Below are positions 53,289 to 62,472 of a DNA stretch of 64,000 nucleotides, piece after piece. Position 1 is the first letter of the stretch, and every line of letters begins with the position of its first letter. The notes below the pieces were generated by a model, which was not told where the DNA came from, did no database searches, and was given only the letters and a program-made list of their open reading frames with translations. The position numbers were made by a program, and so were the translations under genes. This stretch comes from Mycobacterium florentinum (GTDB taxonomy: Bacteria; Actinomycetota; Actinomycetes; Mycobacteriales; Mycobacteriaceae): contig NZ_AP022576.1 of assembly GCF_010730355.1 (NCBI RefSeq), forward strand, positions 4,836,001 to 4,900,000, read 5' to 3'.

Positions 53289-54872
53289 ATGGCATCCAAG
53301 AGGATCTGGTCCGTCGCTGCCGTCGCCGTGCTCGTCGCCGTGGCGGGCTGCTCGTCGGGCCATTCGGGGTCAGGCGCCAAGCCGGATTTCCGTACGCCCG
53401 CCGGCAAGGCGCTGACCATCACCCCGGATCAGATGCTGGCCGCGACCGAGGGTGACACGCCGGTGGCATACGCCAAGCCCGAGCACGGCACCATCGCGTA
53501 CGGCGCCAACGGCACGATGATCTACACCCCGGACGCCGGGTTCACCGGCACCGACCAGCTCCACCTGACCAGCACCCCCAGCGTCAAGCTCTACGCCGAG
53601 AACCTGCCACCGCTCGCCACCATCGGCGGCGTCGCGATCCAGGCCAATGCGCATGGTTCGGCGATCGCCCCGGTCCCCGGCAGCTCGAATGAGATTTACG
53701 GCCTGACCGACCGCGGCCCCAACGTCGCGGGGCGCACGCCGAACGAAATCGTCTTTCCGATACCGGATTTCCACCCGCAGATCGCCAAGCTGAAGCTCGC
53801 CGACGGGGTGGCGTCGGTGGAGCGGATCATCACGCTGGCGGGCAAGGACGGTGCGCCCCTGGTCGGGCTGTCCCACCCGCAGGCCAACTTCGGCGAGTCG
53901 GCGGTCGACATCAACGGCGCGCCGCTGCCGCCGTCGGATCACGGTCTGGACGGCGAAGGCTTGGTCGCCTTGTCCGACGGCACGTTCTGGGTTTCCGACG
54001 AGTACGGCCCGTTCATCGTCCATTTCGACGCCAATGGCCAAGAGCTGGAACGTCTTTCGCCATTCGACGCAACGTTGCCCAAGGAGCTGTCGCTGCGCAG
54101 CCCGAACCACGGGCTGGAGGGCCTGACGCTGACGCCGGACGGCACGACGCTGGTGGGCATCATGCAGTCGGGGTTGCAGACTCCGGGGCTGACCGGCCCG
54201 GCGGCGTCGGTCCCGATGACCCGCATCGTGACGATCAAACTCGCCAACCACAGCGACGTGCACGAGTACCTCTACCCGTTGGCCAACCCACAGCAGACCA
54301 AGGTCGCGGTCTCCGAAATCACCGCGGTCAGCAACACCACCTTCCTGGTCGACGAGCTGGACGGCGAGCCGCAGCCCAACGGCAACAAGAAGATCTACCT
54401 GGCCGACATCTCCGGCGCCACCGATGTCGGTCCCCGGGCGACGGTGTCCGGCACGAGCTATCAAGCCGACCGCGGCGGCCTGCTGGTCAACGGTGTTCCG
54501 ATCGAAACCTTCGTCGGGATCAGCGGGGTCGAGGCGGCAACCGACAAGCTCGGCGCCGCCGGGATCACGGTGGCCGGCAAGAAGCTCAAGCTCGATCTCA
54601 CCGACCTGCTGCGTGCGTTGTCAGCCACCGGCAACTTCTTCGGCCACGCCAAGATCGAAGGCGTCATCACCCCGGACGGCGGAAAGACGTTATTCATTGC
54701 CAACGACAGTGATTTCGGCCTGGACGGGCTGGCTTCCACCACACCGCCGTTTGCGCTCAAGCCCAAGACGGCGCCCAACGGCTCCCAGGACAGTGGCGAG
54801 ATTCTGACCGTCGACATGAGCAAGCTGCCTCCCACGATGGAAGCCGAGACGATCCCGATCAAGGTCGGCTGA
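53289..54872 (+). CDS. Lipoprotein with phytase-like (esterase-like) beta-propeller domain
   Basis: 527 aa. The signal SVAAVAVLVAVAGC gives a lipidated Cys near residue 21. A short Ig/cadherin-like region (residues 48-95: TEGDTPVAYAKPEHGTIAYG, GFTGTDQLHLTSTP) precedes a phytase-like propeller of about 400 residues with GLTDRGPNV, LDGEGLVALSDGTFWVSDEY, HGLEGLTLTPDG, FLVDELDGEPQ and TLFIANDSDFGLDG. Family members are secreted phosphoesterase-like or of unknown activity. Acts at the cell surface. The start ATG 53289 is supported by GGTCGATCGC only weakly. Confidence 0.86.
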   Translation: MASKRIWSVAAVAVLVAVAGCSSGHSGSGAKPDFRTPAGKALTITPDQMLAATEGDTPVAYAKPEHGTIAYGANGTMIYTPDAGFTGTDQLHLTSTPSVKLYAENLPPLATIGGVAIQANAHGSAIAPVPGSSNEIYGLTDRGPNVAGRTPNEIVFPIPDFHPQIAKLKLADGVASVERIITLAGKDGAPLVGLSHPQANFGESAVDINGAPLPPSDHGLDGEGLVALSDGTFWVSDEYGPFIVHFDANGQELERLSPFDATLPKELSLRSPNHGLEGLTLTPDGTTLVGIMQSGLQTPGLTGPAASVPMTRIVTIKLANHSDVHEYLYPLANPQQTKVAVSEITAVSNTTFLVDELDGEPQPNGNKKIYLADISGATDVGPRATVSGTSYQADRGGLLVNGVPIETFVGISGVEAATDKLGAAGITVAGKKLKLDLTDLLRALSATGNFFGHAKIEGVITPDGGKTLFIANDSDFGLDGLASTTPPFALKPKTAPNGSQDSGEILTVDMSKLPPTMEAETIPIKVG

Positions 54873-54982
54873 GCCCCGCTCCGAAGTTCGGATACGTTGG
54901 TTTTCGGCGGGCGCACCCCACCAGCACCCGGACAAGCCGTGCGCGCTCCCCACTCGATCGCGGCCCGGCAAGGAGCATCTCG

Positions 54983-55738
54983 ATGAACTCAGTCAGCCCG
55001 GATGCCATTCGCGCGGAGACGATCACCATCACCGGCCACGGTGGCGATGAGATCGAGGCCTACCGCGCGATGCCGCTCGCCGAAGGATCGCGCGGCGGCA
55101 TCGTCTGGATCCATCACATGCCCGGGTACGACCGGGAAACCAAGGAGTTCGTTCGCCGGCTTGCCGTCGGCGGCTACCACACCGTGGCGCCGAATCTGTA
55201 TTCCCGGGAGGCACCGGGTGCCGCTCCCGACGACGCTGCCGCGACGGTGCGTGCGGCGGGCGGAGTGCCGGACGAGCGCCTGGTCGGCGATGTCGCGGGC
55301 GCGATCGAGCACCTACGGTCGCTGCCCGGTGCGAACGGGAAGTTCGGCGTCATCGGGCACTGCTCGGGTGGGCGGCACGCCTACCTGGCGGCATGTTCGC
55401 TGCAGTTGGACGCCGTGGTGGACTGCTACGGCGGCCGCGTCGTCGAGGATGCCCGGGAGGGTATGCCCAAGGCCATGAAGCCGATCCTGCACCTGGCGCC
55501 GAACCTGAGCTGTCCGCTGCTGGGCCTGTTCGGTGCCGACGACGTGTTTCCGACGCCCGCCGCGGTGGCCACGCTGGACGCCGAGCTGACCAGGCTGGAC
55601 AAGCCGCACGAATTCCATTCGTATGACGGCGCGGGCCACGCCTTCTTCTCCGTCGACCGGCCCGCGTACCGCCCCGAGGCCGCCGTGGACGGCTGGCGCC
55701 GCATCGACGAATTCTTCGCCACCCACCTGAAAGGCTAG
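54983..55738 (+). CDS. Dienelactone hydrolase-family protein
   Basis: A 251-aa alpha/beta hydrolase of the DLH group. Cys nucleophile in IGHCSGGRHAYLA (residue about 128), Asp in FGADDVFPTPAA and His in GAGHAFFSVDRPA form the triad; the DLH-type loop GYDRETKEFVRRLAVGGYHT is present. It hydrolyses a lactone or ester; the natural substrate is unknown and chlorocatechol breakdown genes are not nearby. The DUF6295 gene follows immediately. Confidence 0.91.
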   Translation: MNSVSPDAIRAETITITGHGGDEIEAYRAMPLAEGSRGGIVWIHHMPGYDRETKEFVRRLAVGGYHTVAPNLYSREAPGAAPDDAAATVRAAGGVPDERLVGDVAGAIEHLRSLPGANGKFGVIGHCSGGRHAYLAACSLQLDAVVDCYGGRVVEDAREGMPKAMKPILHLAPNLSCPLLGLFGADDVFPTPAAVATLDAELTRLDKPHEFHSYDGAGHAFFSVDRPAYRPEAAVDGWRRIDEFFATHLKG

Positions 55739-56023
55739 GTGCAGCAAGCCATGTGCACACATCTGACCGAGCACGTCGAGATCGACGGCAGCGGCAAGGG
55801 CGCGCAGGGGTGGTTCGGCGCCCAGCGTGCGACCGTCTACGTCGACCACGCCGTGCACGCGCCCTACACCCACACGGTGAACATCGACGTGATCAATCCG
55901 GAGCTCGGCCCGTCGGCGCGGGTCGCGCTGGAACTCACCGAGGAAAGCGCGCTGGCGTTAGCCGACGCCATCCGCAAAGCGATTGCGAGTGCGCCGGCCG
56001 GCCTTGCGTCCAAGGACCAGTAG
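55739..56023 (+). CDS. Small conserved protein (DUF6295)
   Basis: A 94-aa protein: MCTHLTEHVEIDGSGKGAQG, WFGAQRATVYVDHAVHAPYT, a hydrophobic core (HTVNIDVINPELGPSARVAL) and a C-terminal helix. Cys and His near the N-terminus and HAPYTH could bind a metal. GTG 55739 directly follows the DLH stop with AAAGG before it; ATG 55751 is the alternative. Gene order suggests co-transcription with the hydrolase. Function unknown. Confidence 0.82.
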   Translation: MQQAMCTHLTEHVEIDGSGKGAQGWFGAQRATVYVDHAVHAPYTHTVNIDVINPELGPSARVALELTEESALALADAIRKAIASAPAGLASKDQ

Positions 56024-56030
56024 GTGACCC

Positions 56031-56801
56031 ATGACGACCGAACCTGACTACCCGCAGACGGCCGCCGCCCGGGGACGCATCGAGCCAGTCCCGCGGCGAG
56101 TCCGGGGTTTCCTGGGCGACGAGCTGGTCTTCGATACGACCGCTGCTCGCTACGTGTGGGAAATCCCTTACTACCCGGCCTATTACGTGCCGCTGGCCGA
56201 CGTGCGCCAGGAGTTCCTGCGCGACGAGGACCATGCGCAAAAGGTGCAGTTCGGGCCCTCGCGGCTGCACTCGCTGGTCGGCGCCGGCCAGACGCACCCG
56301 TCGGCCGCGCGGGTGTTCGACGCCGGGGCCGACAGCCCCGTCGCGGGCACGGTGCGCTTCGAATGGGATGCGTTGCGCTGGTTCGAGGAAGACGAGCCCA
56401 TCTATGTGCACCCGCGTAACCCGTACTCCCGCGTCGACGCGCTGCGCTCGCACCGGCACATCCGGGTCGAGCTGGACGGCGTCGTGCTGGCCGACACCGG
56501 ATCGCCGGTGCTGCTCTTCGAAACCGGTTTGCCGACAAGGTATTACATCGACCCAACCGACGTTTCTTTCGCGCATCTGGAGCCCAGCCCGACCCAGACG
56601 CAATGCCCGTACAAAGGGGTGACGTCCGGCTACTGGTCGGTGCGGATCGGCGATACCGTGCACCCGGACCTCGCGTGGACGTATCACTTTCCACTGCCGG
56701 CGGTCAGCCAGATCGCGGGCCTGGTGGCGTTCTACAACGAGAAGCTCGACATCGCCGTCGACGGTGTCAGCCTCGCCCGGCCGAAGACCCAGTTCAGCTA
56801 A
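56031..56801 (+). CDS. DUF427 protein with two repeats
   Basis: 256 aa, containing two copies of the DUF427 beta-fold. Copy 1 (residues about 16-115): RRVRGFLGDELVFDTTAARYVWE with PYYPAYYVPLADVR. Copy 2 (about 140-245): IRVELDGVVLADTGSPVLLFETG with RYYIDPTDVSFAHLEPSPTQTQCPYKGVTSGYWSV. The second carries the more complete family motif. Function unproven. It is 7 bp after the DUF6295 gene in a likely operon. Confidence 0.88.
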   Translation: MTTEPDYPQTAAARGRIEPVPRRVRGFLGDELVFDTTAARYVWEIPYYPAYYVPLADVRQEFLRDEDHAQKVQFGPSRLHSLVGAGQTHPSAARVFDAGADSPVAGTVRFEWDALRWFEEDEPIYVHPRNPYSRVDALRSHRHIRVELDGVVLADTGSPVLLFETGLPTRYYIDPTDVSFAHLEPSPTQTQCPYKGVTSGYWSVRIGDTVHPDLAWTYHFPLPAVSQIAGLVAFYNEKLDIAVDGVSLARPKTQFS

Positions 56802-57167
56802 TTGAGCCGCGACATACCGAGGCCGGCAAATGTGACATTTCCCTCTTTTTGTCGGTGAACCTAATAAATTCTTATCCCACTATTCGCTCGACGTTCCCGG
56901 TCGAGGTAGCTAGCTACCATATAGCTGCACTTGAGAGTTAGGCTTCTTGTTCGCTGAGGGATGACCGTGTATATACTCGGGGATCACCACCTGAGCGGAT
57001 CCTGAGGCCGCTTGGTGATTTAGCTGACAGCGCCGATTTGAATGGTTTTCGGCCGAAATCCGGTCGGTAAAATTTGTGCAGACCAGCGCATTTTTCCGGG
57101 CGCTGAAATGCGGTTTTCCTGCAGCCGCCAGTGTCGCATCGCGAGGTGCAGCGGCCGGCGCACGTGG
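56802..57167 (+). promoter_or_regulatory. AT-rich regulatory region upstream of the Rv1057-like gene
   Basis: 366 bp, much more AT-rich (about 56835-56890) than the rest of the window. It contains the perfect 14-bp palindrome GGTAGCTAGCTACC at 56905-56918, a small palindrome GTATATAC at 56969-56976, and arms ATCACCA and TGGTGAT in the 56983-57020 region that can form a stem. In M. tuberculosis the Rv1057 promoter is bound by TrcR and also responds to MprA and SigE; TrcR prefers AT-rich DNA. No coding sequence is supported here. Confidence 0.55.
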
Positions 57168-58331
57168 ATGACCGACATCGATAGCGAAGGCGGTACGAAC
57201 GTGAGCGAAACGAACGGCCGGGAGATCGTCCAGATGGACGCAACACCGATAGCCCCGGTGGCCGTCGAGATCGCCGTCGACAACGGCCCGATCAGCGGCA
57301 TCGCGATCAGTCCCGACGGCGGCCGACTACTGGCGACCCACTGCGGAGCCGACAGCGTCTCGGTCATCGACACCGACACCTTCCGGGTCGTCGACATGAT
57401 CAACGGCGTCGACGAGCCGTTCGCCGTCGTGACGGGCGGCGGCCGGGCATACGTCAGCACGGTGTCGACGGCCTACGACTCGGTCCAGGTCATCGACATC
57501 GCCACGAACGAGGTGGTCGCGTCGCACCCGCTGGCGCTGAGCGTGAGCGATCTGGCGGTCGATTCCGCCGGGCGTCAGGTGTATGCCAGCCGCAACGCCG
57601 CCGGTGTCGCCGACGTCGCGGTGTTGGACACCGCGACCGGAAAGGTGCACGCGATCAAGGTCGCGGACGCGGTGCCGGGGACCGCCACGGAATGCGTGCG
57701 CGTGCGCCCCGACGGATCGCGGGTGTACGTGGGTGTCAACGGGCCCGCCGGCGGCCGGCTTGTGGTGCTCGGGACGACAGCGCAGGCCGACGAGGCCGCG
57801 GGCTCCTGGCGGAAGAAGCGCGCCCCCGTCCAGCAGACCGCGTCGCGGGTGATCGCCACCGTGGAGATCGGTCTGCCCATCCGGGACGTCGCGCTGAGCC
57901 CCGACGGTGCGATCGCCTACGTGGCGAGTTGCGCCCCCGAGGTGGGGGTCGTGGTCGACGTGATCGACACCCGGACCAACAAGATCACCAACACGCGCAA
58001 GGTCGGCGAGATGGGCGGAATACTCACCGGGATGACGCTGTCCGCCGACGGTGATCGCATCTACCTGGTCAGCGACGACAACGTCACCGTGCTGTGCACG
58101 CTCACCCACGACGTCATCGCGACGCTCGGGGCGGGTTTGCAGCCGTCGTGCGTGGTGGAAAGCCCGGATGGCACGCGCCTTTACATCGCCGGTTACTCCG
58201 GCGCGGTGAGCGTCACGCCGATCGCGTCGGCGACCCCGCTGGCCATCGAGAGCGCCGTCGCCGACAGCGCGCTGTCCACGACCGGTTGGCTGGTGCCCGA
58301 CCTCGTTCTGCACGAGCCCGTACTCGCCTGA
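57168..58331 (+). CDS. YVTN/NHL-type beta-propeller protein (Rv1057-like)
   Basis: 387 aa from ATG 57168; GTG 57201 (SETNGREIVQMDATPIAPVA) is an alternative. About seven propeller repeats are visible: ISGIAISPDGGRLLATHCGAD, SVSVIDTDTFRVVDMINGV, DLAVDSAGRQVYASRNAAG, VRVRPDGSRVYVGVNG, RDVALSPDGAIAYVASC and MTLSADGDRIYLVSDD. No signal peptide is evident. The orthologue Rv1057 is stress-induced (SigE, MprA) and repressed by TrcR; its biochemical function is unknown. Here its regulator trcR lies about 10.5 kb upstream in the same window. Confidence 0.9.
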   Translation: MTDIDSEGGTNVSETNGREIVQMDATPIAPVAVEIAVDNGPISGIAISPDGGRLLATHCGADSVSVIDTDTFRVVDMINGVDEPFAVVTGGGRAYVSTVSTAYDSVQVIDIATNEVVASHPLALSVSDLAVDSAGRQVYASRNAAGVADVAVLDTATGKVHAIKVADAVPGTATECVRVRPDGSRVYVGVNGPAGGRLVVLGTTAQADEAAGSWRKKRAPVQQTASRVIATVEIGLPIRDVALSPDGAIAYVASCAPEVGVVVDVIDTRTNKITNTRKVGEMGGILTGMTLSADGDRIYLVSDDNVTVLCTLTHDVIATLGAGLQPSCVVESPDGTRLYIAGYSGAVSVTPIASATPLAIESAVADSALSTTGWLVPDLVLHEPVLA

Positions 58332-58463
58332 ACTTCGGCCGGTCCGGCCGTGGTACAACACGCTTTGTCAGGGGAGTCTCGTTCCCATGATGTAGCGCGG
58401 CGATACCATTCGCCCGACCGACCAAGAGGCGGTGCCGCGCCGAGACGGTAAGGCGGGAGATCG

Positions 58464-60095
58464 ATGGACAGCACCATGCAGGACTTTCCGCTGACAATCA
58501 CCGCGATCATGCGGCACGGCTGCGGTATCCATGGGGCCCGAACCGTCACGACCGCGACGGGTGACGGCTATCGCCACACCACCTACCGTGAATTGGGTCA
58601 GCAGGCCGCCCAACTGGCAAACGCGTTGCGCGGCCTGGGCGTGACCGGGGATCAGCGCGTCGCGACGTTCATGTGGAACAACGCCGAGCACCTCACGGCG
58701 TACCTCGCCGCCCCGTCAATGGGCGCCGTGCTGCATACCCTGAACATCCGGCTCTTCCCCGAGCAGGTCGCCTTCGTCGCCAACGAAGCCGAAGACCAGG
58801 TCGTGCTGGTGGACATGTCACTGGCCGCAGTGTTCGCTCCGATACTGCCCGAGCTGGAAACGGTGCACACCGTGATCGCGGTCGGCGACGGCGACACGGC
58901 CGCCCTGCAGGAGTCGGGTAAGACGGTGCTGCGCTACGCGGAGTTACTCGCGGGCGAGTCGACCGAATTCGACTGGCCGCACATCGACGAGAAATCCGCA
59001 GCCGCGATGTGTTACACCAGCGGCACCACCGGCAACCCGAAAGGTGTTGTCTACAGCCATCGTTCGAGCTTCCTGCACACGATGGCAACGTGCAGCACCA
59101 ACGGGATCGGGGTGGGGGCCTGCGACCGGGTACTGCCCGTCGTGCCGATGTTTCACGCCAACGCGTGGGGACTGCCGTATGCGGCCTTGATGGGAGGCGC
59201 CGACCTGGTGCTTCCCGATCGCCATCTTGACGCCCGGTCGGTGATCGACATGGTCGAGAAGCTGCGGCCCACCCTGGCCGGGGCGGTGCCGACCATCTGG
59301 AACGACGTGATGCACTGCCTGGAAAAAGACCCCGATCACGACATCTCGTCGCTGCGCCTGGTGGCCTGCGGCGGCTCGGCCGTCCCGGTCTCGATGATGC
59401 GCACCTTCGAAGACAAGTACGACGTGCAGATCCGGCAACTGTGGGGCATGACCGAAACGTCGCCGCTGGCGACTATGGCCTGGCCACCGCCGGGCACCCC
59501 GGACGACCGGCACTGGGCATACCGCGCGACCGTGGGCCAGCCGATCTGCGGTGTGGAGATGCGCATCGTCGACGACGACGGCGCGGTGCTGCCCAGCGAC
59601 GGCCAGGCCGTCGGTGAGGTGGAAGTCCGTGGCCCGTGGATCACCGGTTCCTACTACCGCGGGCGGGACGACTCCAAATTCGATTCCGGCTGGTTGCGTA
59701 CCGGCGATGTCGGCCGCATCGACGAGGAGGGTTTCGTCACCCTCACCGACCGGGCCAAGGATGTGATCAAGTCCGGCGGGGAGTGGATCTCCTCGGTCGA
59801 GCTGGAGAACTGCCTGATCGGTCACCCGGACGTGCTCGAGGCCGCCGTCGTCGGCGTTCCCGACGAACGCTGGCAGGAGCGCCCGCTTGCCGTCGTCGTC
59901 CTCAACGAAGGCGCGTCGGTGAGCGCCAGCGAGTTACGAAAGTTCCTCTCGGACAAAGTCGTTCGCTGGTGGCTGCCCGAGTGGTGGACCTTTGCCGACG
60001 AGATCCCGCGCACCAGCGTCGGCAAGTACGACAAGAAGACCATCCGATCCCGGCACGCGGACAACGAATACGAGGTCACCGAGGTGCGCGACTGA
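58464..60095 (+). CDS. fadD14: Fatty-acyl-CoA ligase (FadD14-like)
   Basis: A 543-aa adenylate-forming enzyme. The P-loop is [18 protein letters not shown], followed by [54 protein letters not shown] and [12 protein letters not shown]; the catalytic Lys is in [14 protein letters not shown]. It activates fatty acids with ATP and CoA. ATG 58464 follows GGCGGGAGA. Position and length match Rv1058. The pairing with Rv1057-like is conserved. Confidence 0.94.
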   Translation: MDSTMQDFPLTITAIMRHGCGIHGARTVTTATGDGYRHTTYRELGQQAAQLANALRGLGVTGDQRVATFMWNNAEHLTAYLAAPSMGAVLHTLNIRLFPEQVAFVANEAEDQVVLVDMSLAAVFAPILPELETVHTVIAVGDGDTAALQESGKTVLRYAELLAGESTEFDWPHIDEKSAAAMCYTSGTTGNPKGVVYSHRSSFLHTMATCSTNGIGVGACDRVLPVVPMFHANAWGLPYAALMGGADLVLPDRHLDARSVIDMVEKLRPTLAGAVPTIWNDVMHCLEKDPDHDISSLRLVACGGSAVPVSMMRTFEDKYDVQIRQLWGMTETSPLATMAWPPPGTPDDRHWAYRATVGQPICGVEMRIVDDDGAVLPSDGQAVGEVEVRGPWITGSYYRGRDDSKFDSGWLRTGDVGRIDEEGFVTLTDRAKDVIKSGGEWISSVELENCLIGHPDVLEAAVVGVPDERWQERPLAVVVLNEGASVSASELRKFLSDKVVRWWLPEWWTFADEIPRTSVGKYDKKTIRSRHADNEYEVTEVRD

Positions 60096-60170
60096 ATCCC
60101 CGCATGGTGTAGAACCAGTGCATGAGCCGGCGGCTCGTCATCTGCTCGCGCAGTGAAAGGGATTAATTCC

Positions 60171-60644
60171 ATGGCATATTCGCGTGTCTTCTCCGAATCG
60201 CTGGTCATGCCGGTTCCGGTCGAGCAGGCCTTTCACCGCACGCTGCCGGTGCCGCTGACCGAGGTGTTCAGCCGCCGCCACGGGCTGTTCCCGCCGATCA
60301 AGGAAGTGCGTGACCAGACCGGCGCCTGGGATGCCGCTGGTCAGACCCGCACCGTGGTGATGGCCGGCGGTGGCAGCACGCGCGAAGAGCTCACCAGCGT
60401 CGACCCGCCGCGGTCGTTCGGCTACCGGCTCGGCGACGTCACCGGCCCGATGGCGTTGCTGGTCGACCACGTGCTGGGCGAGTGGACCTTCACCCCGGCC
60501 GACGGCGGCACCGAGGTCACCTGGCGCTGGGACATTCATCCGCGCTCCGCGCTGACGGCTTTGGTGCTCCCGGTGTTCGGCCGGATGTGGAAGGGCTACG
60601 CGCGCCAGGCATTGCGCGACCTGTCGGGGATACTGACGCGCTGA
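60171..60644 (+). CDS. SRPBCC-family lipid- or ligand-binding protein
   Basis: 157 aa from ATG 60171 with GAAAGGG upstream. The START/Bet v1-like fold is suggested by SESLVMPVPVEQAFHRTLPV, TREELTSVDPPRSFGYRLGD, GEWTFTPADGGTEVTWRWDI and the C-terminal helix RMWKGYARQALRDL. Such proteins bind hydrophobic ligands in a deep cavity. Specific ligand unknown. It occupies the Rv1059-Rv1060 interval. Confidence 0.85.
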   Translation: MAYSRVFSESLVMPVPVEQAFHRTLPVPLTEVFSRRHGLFPPIKEVRDQTGAWDAAGQTRTVVMAGGGSTREELTSVDPPRSFGYRLGDVTGPMALLVDHVLGEWTFTPADGGTEVTWRWDIHPRSALTALVLPVFGRMWKGYARQALRDLSGILTR

Positions 60645-60675
60645 GGGCGCAACCGCATTCGGTACCGTCGAGCGC

Positions 60676-61566
60676 ATGTGTCGACTCTTTGGCCTGCACG
60701 CCGGGACGGACGCCTGCACCGCGACCTTCTGGCTGCTGGACGCTCCGGACAGTCTGTCCGAGCAGAGCCGGCGCAACCCCGACGGCACCGGCCTGGGTGT
60801 CTTCGAAGCCAACGGCGAACCGCGGGTGTACAAGGAGCCGATCGCGGCGTGGCAGGACGCCGACTTTGCCACCGAGGCACACCGCAAGACCGGCACGACG
60901 TTCATCGCCCATGTGCGCTACGCGACGACCGGATCGCTCGACATCCGCAACACCCACCCGTTCCTGCAGGATGGCCGGATCTTCGCGCACAACGGCGTGC
61001 TCGAGGGACTGGAGATTCTCGACGAGCGGCTGCGTGAGGTCGGCGCCGACGACCTGGTCTTGGGTCAAACCGATTCGGAGCGGGTGTTCGCGTTGATCAC
61101 CGCCTCGATCCGCCTGGCCGGTGGCGACGTCTCCGCCGGCATCACCGACGCGATGACCTGGCTGGCGGCGAACGTGCCGATCTACGCGGTCAACGTGCTG
61201 CTGTGCACCGCCACCGACATGTGGGCGATGCGCTACCCGGCAACTCACCAGCTCTGCCTGCTGGACCGGCGCGACGAGTCCGCCGAAACGCCGGACCCGG
61301 CGTTTGACTTGCGTACCAAGCGAATTCACGCGCAGTCCGACCTGCTGTGCACGCGGCCGTCGGTGGTGATGGCCACCGAACCGATGGACGATGACCCGCG
61401 CTGGCGGCTGCTGCACCCCGGCGAGCTGCTGCACGTCGACAGCTCACTGCAGATCAACCGGACGATGATCCTGCCCGACCCTCCCAAGCACCTGCTGCGC
61501 CGAGAGGATCTCAGCGTGCCGGTCGAAGACGCGCAGCACGCGCTGCCTAACACCCGGAAGTTGTGA
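60676..61566 (+). CDS. Class II glutamine amidotransferase domain protein (Rv1061-like)
   Basis: 296 aa. The nucleophile Cys is residue 2 (MCRLFGLHAG) after Met removal; HVRYATTGSLDIRNTHPF, FAHNGVLEG and LGQTDSERVFALI complete the glutaminase site. It is most like EgtC/YafJ-type stand-alone GATase-II proteins, which release ammonia or hydrolyse gamma-glutamyl peptides; an acceptor domain is missing. It ends one base before the patatin-like gene, so the two are co-transcribed. Orthologue of Rv1061. Confidence 0.9.
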   Translation: MCRLFGLHAGTDACTATFWLLDAPDSLSEQSRRNPDGTGLGVFEANGEPRVYKEPIAAWQDADFATEAHRKTGTTFIAHVRYATTGSLDIRNTHPFLQDGRIFAHNGVLEGLEILDERLREVGADDLVLGQTDSERVFALITASIRLAGGDVSAGITDAMTWLAANVPIYAVNVLLCTATDMWAMRYPATHQLCLLDRRDESAETPDPAFDLRTKRIHAQSDLLCTRPSVVMATEPMDDDPRWRLLHPGELLHVDSSLQINRTMILPDPPKHLLRREDLSVPVEDAQHALPNTRKL

Positions 61567-61567
61567 C

Positions 61568-62434
61568 ATGACCAGACGCGCGCTCGTGCTGGCCGGCGGC
61601 GGAATAGCCGGAATTGCTTGGGAAACAGGTGTTCTGCAGGGCATTGCCGACGAATCGCCGGACGCGGCGCGGCTGCTGCTGGATTCGGATGTGCTGGTCG
61701 GGACGTCGGCGGGGTCGGCGGTCACCGCCCAGATCGGCAGTGGCGCCACGCTGGAGGCGTTGTTCGACCGGCAAGTTGCCGACACGTCGAGCGAAATCGA
61801 TTCCGGCGTCGATTTCGAGACCATCGCCGAGCTGTTCCTGGCCGCTCTCGGGGAGCCGTACGACGACTCGCTGGGCAGGACGCGTCAGCAGATGCAGCGG
61901 ATCGGGGCCGTCGCGCTGGATACCAAGACCGTCCCGGAACCCGTGCGCCGCCGGGTGATTGCGCAACGCCTGCCGTCGCACGACTGGCCGCAGCGCGCGT
62001 TACGCATCACCGCGATCGACACGGCCACCGGCGAATTGGTGGTCTTCGACTCCGACTCGGGTGTGGACCTGGTCGATGCGGTGGCGGCCAGTTGCGCGGT
62101 GCCGGGGGCGTGGCCGCCGGTGACGATCGCGGGCCGGCGGTATATGGACGGTGGGGTGGCCAGCTCGGTGAACCTCGACGTCGCCCGCGACTGCGACGCG
62201 GCCGTGGTGTTGGTGCCCGCGGCGGCCGACGCTCCATCGCCGTTCGGCGGCGGGCCGGCCGCCGAGATCGCGGCGTTCGGCGGCACCGCATTCGGGGTGT
62301 TCGCCGACGCCGCCTCGTTGAAAGCGTTCGGCCCCAACCTGTTAGACCCCCGCTGTCGCGTCAGCTCGGCCGAAGCGGGGCGGGACCAGGGCCGTCGCGA
62401 AGCGCGGGCCATCGCCCGGTTCTTGGGTGCCTGA
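61568..62434 (+). CDS. Patatin-like phospholipase (Rv1062-like)
   Basis: A 288-aa serine hydrolase. The oxyanion loop is VLAGGGIAGIAWETGV, the nucleophile elbow LVGTSAGSAVTAQ with Ser near residue 46, and the dyad Asp in YMDGGVASSVNLDVA. It should hydrolyse acyl esters, such as phospholipids. It starts one base after the amidotransferase gene. A hairpin-T tract follows. Confidence 0.91.
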   Translation: MTRRALVLAGGGIAGIAWETGVLQGIADESPDAARLLLDSDVLVGTSAGSAVTAQIGSGATLEALFDRQVADTSSEIDSGVDFETIAELFLAALGEPYDDSLGRTRQQMQRIGAVALDTKTVPEPVRRRVIAQRLPSHDWPQRALRITAIDTATGELVVFDSDSGVDLVDAVAASCAVPGAWPPVTIAGRRYMDGGVASSVNLDVARDCDAAVVLVPAAADAPSPFGGGPAAEIAAFGGTAFGVFADAASLKAFGPNLLDPRCRVSSAEAGRDQGRREARAIARFLGA

Positions 62435-62446
62435 TCGCGAATTAAT

Positions 62447-62470
62447 AACCGCTGCAACGGTTCTCGTTTT
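62447..62470 (+). terminator. Rho-independent-like terminator after the patatin-like gene
   Basis: AACCG and CGGTT (62447-62451 and 62458-62462) form a 5-bp stem with loop CTGCAA, followed by CTCGTTTTA. It lies in the 38-bp gap between convergent patatin genes. Confidence 0.4.
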
Positions 62471-62472
62471 AG

